A stretch of 5,960 nucleotides of DNA from Synechococcales cyanobacterium PMM_0003 (GCA_949128015.1 CASBRC010000311.1:1-5960), one strand, 5' to 3'. Counted from the first letter of the stretch, positions 1 to 5,767 are shown. Made by a program: numbers and translations. The notes: generated from the letters alone by a model not told the origin.

Positions 1-5
1 AAATA

Positions 6-62
6 CCAAACCCAAAAAGCTGTGGCGCACGCGCAGCGTGCGCCACAGCTTTTTGGGTTTGG
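6..62. repeat. 27-bp perfect inverted repeat with 3-nt loop
   Basis: Bases 6-32 are the exact reverse complement of 36-62, leaving a GCA loop at 33-35. Allowing two unpaired bases (63-64), another five A/T pairs form between 1-5 and 65-69. The core is GC-rich (GTGGCGCACGC and its complement), flanked by AGCTTTTTGGG-type arms. A perfect stem this long is far beyond what chance gives and beyond a normal terminator, and no U-tract follows on either strand. It resembles an interspersed palindromic repeat or a small MITE-like element; a two-way terminator is the alternative. I cannot see its copy number or target-site duplication from this window. Confidence 0.85.
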
Positions 63-127
63 GTTATTTATTACGTCCACCTACTTAAGTGATCTTGCGG
101 CTTGGAAATTGCTACAAATCCTGAAAA

Positions 128-158
128 GTAAAAGTCGCCGAGTCGTGGCGACTTTTAC
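128..158 (-). terminator. Terminator hairpin overlapping the stop of the dihydroorotase homologue
   Basis: Bases 128-139 and 147-158 form a perfect 12-bp stem around a 7-nt loop. Read on the minus strand, the stem begins one base before the TAA stop codon (157-155), so the stop lies inside the 5' arm. The stem is followed by TTTTCAG. A GC-rich inner stem plus a short T run fits a Rho-independent terminator, although the U-tract is only four bases. Confidence 0.6.
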
Positions 159-1402
159 AAAATCTTCCCAACAATTAATTGCCCGATATAATTGCTATTT
201 CTTGATGGAGATGCGATCGCATTTCCATCAGCCAACCATTCTAAACTTGGTGCAAACAGAGTTGAGAGCTTAGGTTGAGAAATTCCCAAAATCTTAGCTG
301 GATTAATACTTAGGGCTTGCCATAGTTCAGTAGTAGTTAATAACCCAGTTATAACTAGTTTTTGCCAGAGGACGGGGATTGCAAACTCTAAGCCAATCGC
401 ACCTACGGGCGCAACCTCAAAGGGGACAACTTTTTCTTCATAGGCACAGGGAGTATGGTCGATCGCAATGCTGTCTATTGCTCCTGAGCGAATACCAGAA
501 ATTAGCGCAAGGCGATCGCCTTCACTGCCGAGAGGAGGCATAAGGCGCAGGTTGGGATCGTAATTTTCTAAATCGCGATCGCAGTGGCAGAGATGCAACC
601 AAGTTGTACTTGCCGTAATAGGTAATCCGTCGTTTTTAGCCTGAGCGATTAGTTCTACGCTTTGGGCGGTAGAAATTCGCATGAAATGTGTTGGCGCTTT
701 AGTGAGGCGAACTAACTCAATTAGGGCGGCGAGTGACGAGGTTTCGGCGGCGGCGGGATAGCCTGTCATTCCATATTGCAATGACCATTTCCCTTCACGA
801 ATTACGCCATTGCCAGCCAGATCGGGATTTTGGGGAAATAGTGCGATGGGCTTGCCCAATGGTTTGAGATATTCCATAGCGCGACGGACAAGCAATAAAT
901 TTGCGATCGGTTTACTATCAGTAAATCCAATCACGGATTCGGCTAGTTCTGCCATATCCGTAAGCTGTTTCCCTTCTAAGCCTTTAGTTATCGCGCCCCA
1001 AGGTTGCAGAATATCGCCATGTTTTTGGCGGACACTTCTCCAAAATTCTAAGGCGGCAATATCGTCGATCGCAGGTTGAGTGTTGGGCAAAATACCAACT
1101 GTGGCAAACCCACCGTTTTTAGCTGCTTGCACCAGTTCGGTAATTGTCTCTCTAGATTCATGTCCTGGTTCGCCACTAGTGCCATAAAGATCGACCAATC
1201 CTGTCCCTAAAACAACGCCTGATTGCTCATAGATCTTTGTTTCTTGAGGGATTTGGTTTTGATCAAAATCAAGATGAATTTTGCGATCGCAATCAACAAA
1301 AACATCGGCAAAAGTTTCCACAATATCGGAAGATGCATTTGCATCAAGAATGCGAACTTGCTTAAAAAGAACTGGATACGCAATGGGATTTTCTAAAGGC
1401 AT
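155..1402 (-). CDS. Dihydroorotase-family protein (PyrC-like), probable pseudoenzyme
   Basis: A 415-residue member of the cyclic amidohydrolase family that includes dihydroorotase (pyrimidine synthesis, carbamoyl-aspartate to dihydroorotate). The fold-level landmarks are present and collinear: DLYGTSGEPG (71-80), GAITKGLEGKQLTDM (136-150), GMTGYPAAAE (211-220), MPPLGSEGD (288-296), AIDHTP (313-318) and APVGAIGLE (331-339). The metal and substrate residues are mostly gone. The HxH of DxHxHxREPG is Y73 and T75, with its Arg replaced by G77. The HxED motif reads FPQN (189-192). The metal-binding His of HxST is R242. The first His of PHHL is L269, and PPLR reads PPLG. The Asp of TDHAPH survives as D315. 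Such a protein could act as a non-catalytic partner of aspartate transcarbamoylase, as inactive dihydroorotase homologues do in some bacteria; that role is inference. Automated annotation would probably call it pyrC/dihydroorotase. No clear Shine-Dalgarno precedes the ATG. It is transcribed separately from the lipoprotein gene upstream, after that gene's terminator. Confidence 0.85.
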   Translation of the reverse strand: MPLENPIAYPVLFKQVRILDANASSDIVETFADVFVDCDRKIHLDFDQNQIPQETKIYEQSGVVLGTGLVDLYGTSGEPGHESRETITELVQAAKNGGFATVGILPNTQPAIDDIAALEFWRSVRQKHGDILQPWGAITKGLEGKQLTDMAELAESVIGFTDSKPIANLLLVRRAMEYLKPLGKPIALFPQNPDLAGNGVIREGKWSLQYGMTGYPAAAETSSLAALIELVRLTKAPTHFMRISTAQSVELIAQAKNDGLPITASTTWLHLCHCDRDLENYDPNLRLMPPLGSEGDRLALISGIRSGAIDSIAIDHTPCAYEEKVVPFEVAPVGAIGLEFAIPVLWQKLVITGLLTTTELWQALSINPAKILGISQPKLSTLFAPSLEWLADGNAIASPSRNSNYIGQLIVGKIL

Positions 1403-1453
1403 AGCAAAACGATTTTCTTTTTACTGTATAGCGCGATGCGCTTAACTAATTTT

Positions 1454-1479
1454 AAAAAAAGCACAAAGTGCTGTTTTTT
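1454..1479 (-). terminator. Rho-independent terminator of the lipoprotein gene
   Basis: AGCAC (1460-1464) and GTGCT (1468-1472) pair around an AAA loop. The stem can be extended by A/T pairs (1454-1459 with 1474-1479) past a single bulged base at 1473. On the minus strand it lies 11 bases after the lipoprotein stop codon and runs into seven T. The A/T flanks are symmetrical, so it could work on either strand, but no plus-strand gene ends here. Confidence 0.75.
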
Positions 1480-1490
1480 ATTAAACAATT

Positions 1491-2510
1491 TTACTGAACA
1501 ATATTTAGCGATCGCTGATTTTGGTAGTAACTGCGCCATTGCCATTTGCCTTGTGTATCCACAGTGGGCGTAAACACGCGCACATCAAGCGAATTTAAGC
1601 CAATTTCTTGGACAACAATTTCAGGATAGCGATCGCCATTTATCTCTTGAATGCCATAGAGTGCATAACTACTTATGCTGTCATTGATATATGAGAGCGC
1701 TCTCGTATGTGTCAAAATCGGCTCTGAAATCCAATCACCGCTTGCAGATTTTCGTAACATGACTAACATGCTGTATTCCTGACGGTCAAGGGCGGGGCGT
1801 AACAAAAACTCTTTCCATACTTGAGGATCAAAGCCTGATGGACGAATTGGATTATCAAGGCGCAAACCTGCAATGATTTCAGGTTGATTATCGCTGTCGA
1901 TATCTGCACATACTAGTGAAGCGATCGCAACTTGTGAAGTTGCCGATTGATTAGCGCCAAGTTTCAGAAATAAATTACGTGACTTTTCAAGGACTAGAGG
2001 CTGGATTTTGTTGGGGCAGTTAAAAAAATATGTGCGATCGCTAGCATTATCAATGCGATCGCTAGCCACAATCGTCAAATTGGGCTGACGTAATATTGCA
2101 GGATCTAAGGCTTGGGAAGGTTGATTTTTCTCACCTTCCTTAGGTGATTGCACCTTAAAACTTGCGATCGCACCAAAGGCATCGGAGCCACGCACCGAGC
2201 TTACTTGAAACATGCCAAGTGGCTTGCCAAACTGGACTAACGAAAAATTACTACCTACTGGGATTGATTGAATCACCCGATCTATACTGCCGAGCTGTTC
2301 CACCAAATCAGAAGGAACAATTCCTTCGATTGTCTTGCCATCGGGAGAAGCTTGGATGAACAAAAAAATAGGTACAGGTGACTTATCCTCTACTTGCTTT
2401 TGGTCATTACTAGGACTAATACAAGCATTTAAACCAATAGCAATTCCTAAAACAATACAAGATATGCATAAAGAACGATGAATTTTTTTTCTGAATTGTC
2501 TAAATGGCAT
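1491..2510 (-). CDS. Putative lipoprotein with FG-GAP/VCBS-like motifs
   Basis: No function recognised. I prefer the ATG at 2510 (339 residues). An in-frame TTG at 2543 would add 11 residues but destroy the signal-peptide shape. From the ATG there is a basic n-region (RQFRKKIHR), a hydrophobic core (CISCIVLGIAIGL) and a lipobox-like LNAC with Cys30, as in a type II signal peptide, so the product is probably lipid-anchored outside the cytoplasm. The mature protein starts with a polar linker. Two segments, ADIDSDNQPEII (about 202-213) and QEINGDRYPEIV (about 288-299), have the D/N-rich loop followed by PEI/V found in FG-GAP/VCBS beta-propeller or calcium-loop repeats. Two repeats are too few for a full propeller. 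A duplicated ASDR motif near residues 149-159 coincides with two HIP1 sites. A terminator follows the gene. There is no clear ribosome binding site at either start. Confidence 0.75.
   Translation of the reverse strand: MPFRQFRKKIHRSLCISCIVLGIAIGLNACISPSNDQKQVEDKSPVPIFLFIQASPDGKTIEGIVPSDLVEQLGSIDRVIQSIPVGSNFSLVQFGKPLGMFQVSSVRGSDAFGAIASFKVQSPKEGEKNQPSQALDPAILRQPNLTIVASDRIDNASDRTYFFNCPNKIQPLVLEKSRNLFLKLGANQSATSQVAIASLVCADIDSDNQPEIIAGLRLDNPIRPSGFDPQVWKEFLLRPALDRQEYSMLVMLRKSASGDWISEPILTHTRALSYINDSISSYALYGIQEINGDRYPEIVVQEIGLNSLDVRVFTPTVDTQGKWQWRSYYQNQRSLNIVQ
2033..2066. repeat. 13-nt direct repeat containing two HIP1 sites
   Basis: TGCGATCGCTAGC occurs at 2033-2045 and again at 2054-2066. The copies are 21 bases apart, exactly seven codons, inside the lipoprotein gene. 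On the minus strand the repeat encodes a duplicated ASDR (ASDRIDNASDRTY). Confidence 0.8.
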
Positions 2511-2548
2511 GATATGCAAGCAGTCTAGAAGTATCTGTCTCAAATCTA

Positions 2549-2573
2549 TAAGTCTTTGCGATGCAAAGACTTA
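2549..2573. repeat. Perfect 11-bp palindrome with GAT loop
   Basis: TAAGTCTTTGC (2549-2559) and GCAAAGACTTA (2563-2573) are exact reverse complements around a 3-nt loop. It lies between the mscL stop and the lipoprotein start. Read on the minus strand it begins 15 bases after the mscL stop but is followed by TAGATTTG, not a T run. It may be a weak mscL terminator, an mRNA-end stabiliser or a dispersed short palindrome. Confidence 0.7.
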
Positions 2574-2587
2574 CAGCCCCCTATATC

Positions 2588-3010
2588 TTATTTGGATTCC
2601 ATCACTTCTGCTAAACGTTCAACAGCTATAGTTAGCCGTTCTTGAGGATCGGGCTTGACTACAGCTACAGCTTCTTCACGAATTTTTTTACGTTTCATCG
2701 CCTCAAAAGAACGAATAATCAAAAAGATTACAAAGGCGATCACTAGAAAATTGATTACTGAAGCAAGAAACATGCCATATTTAATCCCATTAATCTGGAG
2801 CTTAGCTAAGTCCTCAACATTAGCAGCCTTAAGGGCTGGATTTAGTAGCACAGGTGTAATGATGTCCTCGATCAAAGAAGTGATAATTTTGCCAAACGCA
2901 CCACCAATGATCACCGCAACGGCTAAATCGATCACATTGCCTTTCATAGTAAAAGCATGAAAGTCTCTGATAAAGCCTCCAGCCGCACGTCTACTATTTG
3001 GCATAGCCAT
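2588..3010 (-). CDS. mscL: Large-conductance mechanosensitive channel MscL
   Basis: A 140-residue inner-membrane protein of normal MscL length. It forms a homopentameric pore that opens under membrane tension and releases solutes on sudden osmotic downshock. The N-terminal amphipathic helix (FIRDFHAFTMKGNVIDLA, 13-30) leads into TM1 (about 26-50), with the hallmark GNVIDLAVAVIIGGAFGKI that lines and gates the pore. A periplasmic loop (about 52-76) follows, then TM2 (about 78-100, GMFLASVINFLVIAFVIFLI) and the basic stretch RSFEAMKRKK. The C-terminal helix (about 122-139) forms the cytoplasmic bundle. The first of two nearby ATGs is chosen because AAGGAG (3025-3020) sits 9 nt upstream; the second ATG, two codons in, would be too far from it. 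The 76-bp spacer to the upstream gene contains a 13-bp palindrome. Confidence 0.97.
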   Translation of the reverse strand: MAMPNSRRAAGGFIRDFHAFTMKGNVIDLAVAVIIGGAFGKIITSLIEDIITPVLLNPALKAANVEDLAKLQINGIKYGMFLASVINFLVIAFVIFLIIRSFEAMKRKKIREEAVAVVKPDPQERLTIAVERLAEVMESK

Positions 3011-3019
3011 AGAATAATT

Positions 3020-3025
3020 CTCCTT
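3020..3025 (-). promoter_or_regulatory. Strong Shine-Dalgarno of mscL
   Basis: AAGGAG on the minus strand lies 9 nt before the ATG at 3010. It decides between the two ATG codons at 3010 and 3004. Only the VapB-type antitoxin gene has a similarly good site in this window. Confidence 0.8.
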
Positions 3026-3039
3026 AAACTAGGTTTCTG

Positions 3040-3070
3040 GTTGTAATCAGTTGCACAAACTGATTACAAC
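3040..3070. repeat. Perfect 13-bp palindrome upstream of mscL
   Basis: GTTGTAATCAGTT (3040-3052) and AACTGATTACAAC (3058-3070) pair exactly around a GCACA loop. It lies between the small membrane-protein gene and mscL. Read on the minus strand it is followed by CAGAAACC, so it lacks a terminator T run. It would sit in the mscL leader of any read-through transcript, or over the mscL promoter region. Confidence 0.7.
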
Positions 3071-3086
3071 TCTAAATAAACAGGCT

Positions 3087-3515
3087 CTAATTATCAGGCT
3101 TTTGATCACGTTTTGCCGATCGCGTTTCTTTACTTACTGAAATATCTTTTAACCAAGGCAAGGCAACTGTTTGGTGACGATATAGCCGATACATCAAATA
3201 CATGCAGATCGCAAAATAGCCCGAACTTAAGGTCGCTTTAATTAATTCTGAGGTAACTTGCAAAGTTTCCCCCTCCGTAGTTACGCCTCCCATCGCGCCA
3301 TAGGCGATCGCCCAAGTTAACATCATTGCGATCGCAACTTGGCTAACATCCCGCACTTTACGGCTACTTCTCTGCCGCACTAAAGCGATCGCTGAAGGGA
3401 TTAGCCCAAATACAGGCATTAAGCAAAAAAACATCTCAATCCGATCTTTTGTCGAGTCGCGCGAGATATTATCAGGAGTCTCGATTTGTTGATCGCGCCT
3501 AGAATAACGGCTCAT
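3087..3515 (-). CDS. Conserved cyanobacterial membrane protein of unknown function
   Basis: A 142-residue protein with no assigned function. A polar, charged N-terminus (1-26) is followed by three predicted membrane segments at about 28-46 (MFFCLMPVFGLIPSAIALV), 58-78 (SQVAIAMMLTWAIAYGAMGG) and 92-112 (IKATLSSGYFAICMYLMYRL), then a charged tail rich in Lys, Arg and Asp. Between the first two segments RQRSSRKVRD forms a basic loop, which places that loop in the cytoplasm by the positive-inside rule. I recognise the pattern MFFCLxPVFG...SGYF...LMYRL from small cyanobacterial membrane proteins, but this is from memory. The ATG at 3515 is preceded by AAAGG about 8 nt upstream. The gene is divergent from ldcA with only 25 bp between the start codons, and the same-strand mscL follows 76 bp after it. 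Confidence 0.8.
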   Translation of the reverse strand: MSRYSRRDQQIETPDNISRDSTKDRIEMFFCLMPVFGLIPSAIALVRQRSSRKVRDVSQVAIAMMLTWAIAYGAMGGVTTEGETLQVTSELIKATLSSGYFAICMYLMYRLYRHQTVALPWLKDISVSKETRSAKRDQKPDN

Positions 3516-3540
3516 AACTTTACCTTTACTTCTCTATATT

Positions 3541-4446
3541 ATGCAGCCTACCAAATTTCCATCGATTATTACGCCCTCACAAAAAGTACGGGTTATTGCT
3601 CCTAGCGGCGCATTACGCGAATGGGAACGTTTTGAGCAAGGGCTAAATATCTGGCGCGATCGCGGTTATGAATTAGTAATACCTGACGATCTTAGCCAGC
3701 CCTATGGCTATCTGGCTGGAACCGACGAGCAGCGCTGTCAGCAATTAATCGACGCATGGAATGATCCTGATTGTGTGGCGATCGCCTGTGCGCGGGGTGG
3801 TTACGGCTCAATGCGCTTACTCGAAAAACTCGATTGGCATAAACTTTGCGATCGCCCTAAATGGTTAATTGGCTTTTCTGATATTACCGCTTTACTCTGG
3901 GGCTTAGCAAAATATAAGGGAATTGGCGGCTTACATGCGCCAGTAATCACCACATTAGGGAATGAACCATTGCGATCGCAGCAGCAATTATTTGATTGGC
4001 TAGAAGGGAAAATTAATTCAATTACATTATCAGGAGAAGGCTGGAACAATGGTCAAGCAACAGGCGTTCTCTTACCTGCAAATTTAACCCTTGCGACAAA
4101 TATGATTGGCACTAATATTTGTCCCGATCTCGAAAATGTGATTTTAGCGATCGAAGATGTGTCTGAAGCCCCTTATCGAGTCGATCGGATGTTAACCCAC
4201 TGGCGTTGGTCAGGACATCTGCAAAAGTTAAAAGGAATTGCGATCGGGCGTTTTAGTCAATCGGAAGTTTCTACCCCCAGTTTTACCATGGAAGAAGTAT
4301 GGCGCGATCGCCTTTCTGATTTAGGCATTCCTATTGTGATGCATTTACCCTTCGGTCATGATGGCGAGAATGCTCCTTTACCCGTTGGTTGTATCGCTAA
4401 AATTGATGCTGATCAAGGAACTCTAACGTATTGCGCTACGCGCTAA
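3541..4446 (+). CDS. ldcA: LD-carboxypeptidase (muramoyltetrapeptide carboxypeptidase, peptidase S66)
   Basis: A 301-residue cytoplasmic serine peptidase of the S66 family, of normal length. The family removes the terminal D-Ala from murein tetrapeptides during peptidoglycan recycling. The N-terminal domain opens with RVIAPSG (17-23). It carries YLAGTDEQR (57-65), ARGGYGSMRLLEKLD (84-98) and the nucleophile elbow GFSDITALLW with Ser113. The C-terminal domain has NLTLATNMIGT (181-191), then ILAIEDVSEAPYRVDRMLTHW (201-221) with the catalytic Glu205, and PFGHDGENAPLPVG (270-283) with the catalytic His273. The Ser-Glu-His triad is therefore complete. The start at 3541 leaves the normal short lead before the first strand. 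No Shine-Dalgarno is visible, and the 25-bp divergent spacer is too short to hold a full promoter. The 3' end converges on the VapC remnant. Confidence 0.95.
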   Translation: MQPTKFPSIITPSQKVRVIAPSGALREWERFEQGLNIWRDRGYELVIPDDLSQPYGYLAGTDEQRCQQLIDAWNDPDCVAIACARGGYGSMRLLEKLDWHKLCDRPKWLIGFSDITALLWGLAKYKGIGGLHAPVITTLGNEPLRSQQQLFDWLEGKINSITLSGEGWNNGQATGVLLPANLTLATNMIGTNICPDLENVILAIEDVSEAPYRVDRMLTHWRWSGHLQKLKGIAIGRFSQSEVSTPSFTMEEVWRDRLSDLGIPIVMHLPFGHDGENAPLPVGCIAKIDADQGTLTYCATR

Positions 4447-4498
4447 AATACGATAGGTTGCTTGCTATAAGGCAATTTCTCATCTGCTCTAACGCATT

Positions 4499-4535
4499 GA
4501 TTAGACTGTCTACGCTATACAGTCCAATCTTCTAT
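4499..4535 (+). terminator. Possible ldcA terminator at the convergent junction
   Basis: Bases 4499-4509 and 4519-4529 form an 11-bp stem with one A-C mismatch and a 9-nt loop (GACTGT against ACAGTC at its core), followed by TTCTATT. It lies 52 bp after the ldcA stop and overlaps the 3' end of the facing toxin remnant. The T run is poor, so termination is uncertain. Confidence 0.4.
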
Positions 4536-4649
4536 TACCAAATTTGGAACTTTACTGAAGTCACCGCTGTTTCGTGTGAGTAGCACCAAATTGTTAGAAA
4601 TAGCGATCGCTGCAATCCTTAAATCCATTGTAGAAACACGAACTTTCTG
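4515..4649 (-). pseudogene. VapC-family PIN-domain toxin, C-terminal remnant
   Basis: Translation of the minus strand immediately after the antitoxin stop, in the same frame, gives 44 codons ending at TAG (4517-4515). It reads QKVRVSTMDLRIAAIAIS, then NNLVLLTRNSGDFSKVPNL, then VIEDWTV. This matches the C-terminal third of VapC-type PIN ribonucleases: the STMDLRIAAIA helix carries one conserved acidic residue, and TRNxxDFxxVPxLxIEDW carries the last one. A full VapC of this type is about 125-140 residues and begins with a DT(N/D) motif. That N-terminal two thirds, with the first catalytic acids and the start codon, is absent. Transposition or recombination probably deleted about 250-300 bp with a junction near 4650. 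The remnant cannot be an active nuclease. The family call is from memory of the pattern. Confidence 0.75.
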
Positions 4650-4862
4650 TTATCTACTGGTGTCATCAATAGGCTTGTCAGATTGCCGAAAGTCACGCCC
4701 ATATTCTAGGGCTTCAAGGAAAGCCGCATCATCAGAAACTGAACCTATGAGTCTTTCCAACCAATTGTCAGCAGTAGGTTTACTGTCAAATTTATGCTGA
4801 AGGTCGAAAACCAATTGTTCAAGAGTCGTTAAGCGGCGTTCAAGAGTTGCTGTATCTAACAT
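4650..4862 (-). CDS. VapB-type antitoxin, now without an intact toxin
   Basis: A small protein of 70 residues. Residues 7-25 form an amphipathic helix with hydrophobic residues at 7, 11, 14, 18, 21 and 25, a clean heptad pattern (LERRLTTLEQLVFDLQHKF) suggesting dimerisation. It is followed by NWLERLIGSVSDDAAFLEAL and YGRDFRQSDKP, the layout I know from antitoxins encoded just before VapC/PIN toxins in cyanobacteria, in which the acidic/aromatic tail wraps the toxin. The ATG has an AGGAG (4872-4868) 5 nt upstream. No obvious DNA-binding fold is visible at the N-terminus. The following toxin is truncated, which supports the antitoxin identity and leaves it without its original target. It might still neutralise a related toxin elsewhere or simply be decaying. 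Its last few residues may have been altered by the deletion. Confidence 0.75.
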   Translation of the reverse strand: MLDTATLERRLTTLEQLVFDLQHKFDSKPTADNWLERLIGSVSDDAAFLEALEYGRDFRQSDKPIDDTSR

Positions 4863-4886
4863 GGCTTCTCCTAAATTTGGAAATTA

Positions 4887-4906
4887 CCACTCAGTTGACT
4901 AAGTGG
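4887..4906. promoter_or_regulatory. Possible operator dyad upstream of the antitoxin
   Basis: CCACTCAGT and ACTAAGTGG pair around a central TG with one mismatch, giving a 20-bp dyad that ends 25 bases before the antitoxin ATG. Toxin-antitoxin operons are commonly autoregulated from such a position. The placement is suggestive, but no binding site for this family is recognised. Confidence 0.3.
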
Positions 4907-4961
4907 CTGGATTGAATCAAGCTTAACTAAAAAACTGCAACTTGAGCTAAAAACTAAATTG

Positions 4962-5744
4962 CTAGAACGACAGAGTGGTTAACTTTTCTGTCCACGTATT
5001 CATAAAAGGAATTGCCGTAGCTAGAGTTAAGTCATATTTGAGCGGCGTAATCGTCACATAATTATCTCGAATTGCTTGAATATCTGTATCTGCTTCCGCT
5101 TCTTCTTCAACTACCACACCCGATAGCCAATAGTAGGTTTTACCACGCGGATCAATACGTTTCTCAAATAGATCTTTATAGCGGCGAATCCCTAAACGAG
5201 TGACTACAGCACCACAAATATCTGATTCTGGAATTGCAGGAATATTCACGTTTAGCAAAATTGCTTCTTCGAGCGGGTAAGCTGCGATCGCCTTGACCAT
5301 CTTTTTGGCAAAACTTGCCGCCGCGCTAAAGTCTAAATGGGTAAAACTCGCTAAGCTAAAGGCAATACTTGGCACGCCTTCTAAAACGCCTTCCATCGCT
5401 GCCGATACCGTACCAGAGTATAAAACATCGGTTCCTAAATTTGCGCCACGATTAATACCTGATAAAACTAGATCGGGACGATCAACTAGTAGGGCATCGA
5501 GGGCTAATTTCACCGTATCTGAAGGTGTCCCCGAACAAGCCCAAGCTTTAATATTCGCAGGATAGACTCCAGAGATTTGATCCACTCGTAAAGGCTCTTG
5601 CAAGGTCAATGCATGTCCTGTCGCCGATCGCTCACGATCTGGACAGACAACTGTGATTTTATGCTCAGTATCACTAAGAGACTCAGCAAGCGCCCTTACC
5701 CCCTGCGCATAAATGCCATCATCGTTACTAATCAGAATATTCAT
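4962..5744 (-). CDS. surE: 5'/3'-nucleotidase SurE
   Basis: A 260-residue metal-dependent phosphatase that hydrolyses nucleoside 5'- and 3'-monophosphates in the cytoplasm; full family length. It starts [11 protein letters not shown], with the metal-binding pair D8-D9 in the invariant [18 protein letters not shown] (34-47) supplies the conserved Ser40, [12 protein letters not shown] (71-82) is the substrate-loop signature, and [10 protein letters not shown] (95-104) holds the metal-ligand Asn98. [12 protein letters not shown] (108-119) is also diagnostic. The C-terminal part has [12 protein letters not shown] and NYVTITPL, typical of the swapped C-terminal arm that builds the dimer. The ATG at 5744 is preceded by TGAGG only 4 nt away, a short but usable spacing, and any later start would remove the catalytic NDDG. 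The antitoxin gene lies 99 bp downstream on the same strand. I found no good terminator between them. Confidence 0.97.
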   Translation of the reverse strand: MNILISNDDGIYAQGVRALAESLSDTEHKITVVCPDRERSATGHALTLQEPLRVDQISGVYPANIKAWACSGTPSDTVKLALDALLVDRPDLVLSGINRGANLGTDVLYSGTVSAAMEGVLEGVPSIAFSLASFTHLDFSAAASFAKKMVKAIAAYPLEEAILLNVNIPAIPESDICGAVVTRLGIRRYKDLFEKRIDPRGKTYYWLSGVVVEEEAEADTDIQAIRDNYVTITPLKYDLTLATAIPFMNTWTEKLTTLSF

Positions 5745-5767
5745 AGAACCTCACGATACGTGGGAAA

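Noticed and set aside
22..273. Plus-strand 83-codon open frame
   Set aside because: It begins inside the palindrome, crosses the terminator and overlaps the 3' end of the dihydroorotase homologue in antisense. It has no recognisable domain or ribosome binding site.
1430..1442. Small palindrome AGCGC-GAT-GCGCT upstream of the dihydroorotase homologue, and a similar GCGC-TAC-GCGC at the end of ldcA
   Set aside because: Stems of four or five bases are too short to claim as elements, although the GAT loop matches the palindrome at 2549-2573.
2511..2543. TTG start at 2543 for the lipoprotein
   Set aside because: The extra 11 residues (MRQILLDCLHI) precede the basic n-region and spoil the signal peptide. 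No Shine-Dalgarno supports the TTG. The ATG at 2510 gives a standard lipoprotein signal.
2655..2960. Plus-strand 101-codon frame opposite mscL
   Set aside because: It is an antisense shadow of a strongly conserved gene and resembles nothing.
4576..4800. Plus-strand 74-codon frame over the antitoxin locus
   Set aside because: The opposite strand contains the recognisable antitoxin and PIN remnant; this frame is their shadow.
4538..4880. CCAAATTTGG at 4539-4548 and AAATTTGG at 4873-4880 as repeats flanking the toxin-antitoxin locus
   Set aside because: The match is short and AT-rich, and one copy encodes the conserved VPNL of the toxin, so it is probably coincidence.
4915..4957. Possible surE terminator (TCAAG...CTTGA with a T-rich loop)
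   Set aside because: The stem is only five bases with a very long loop and the T run lies inside the loop, so it is not a credible terminator.
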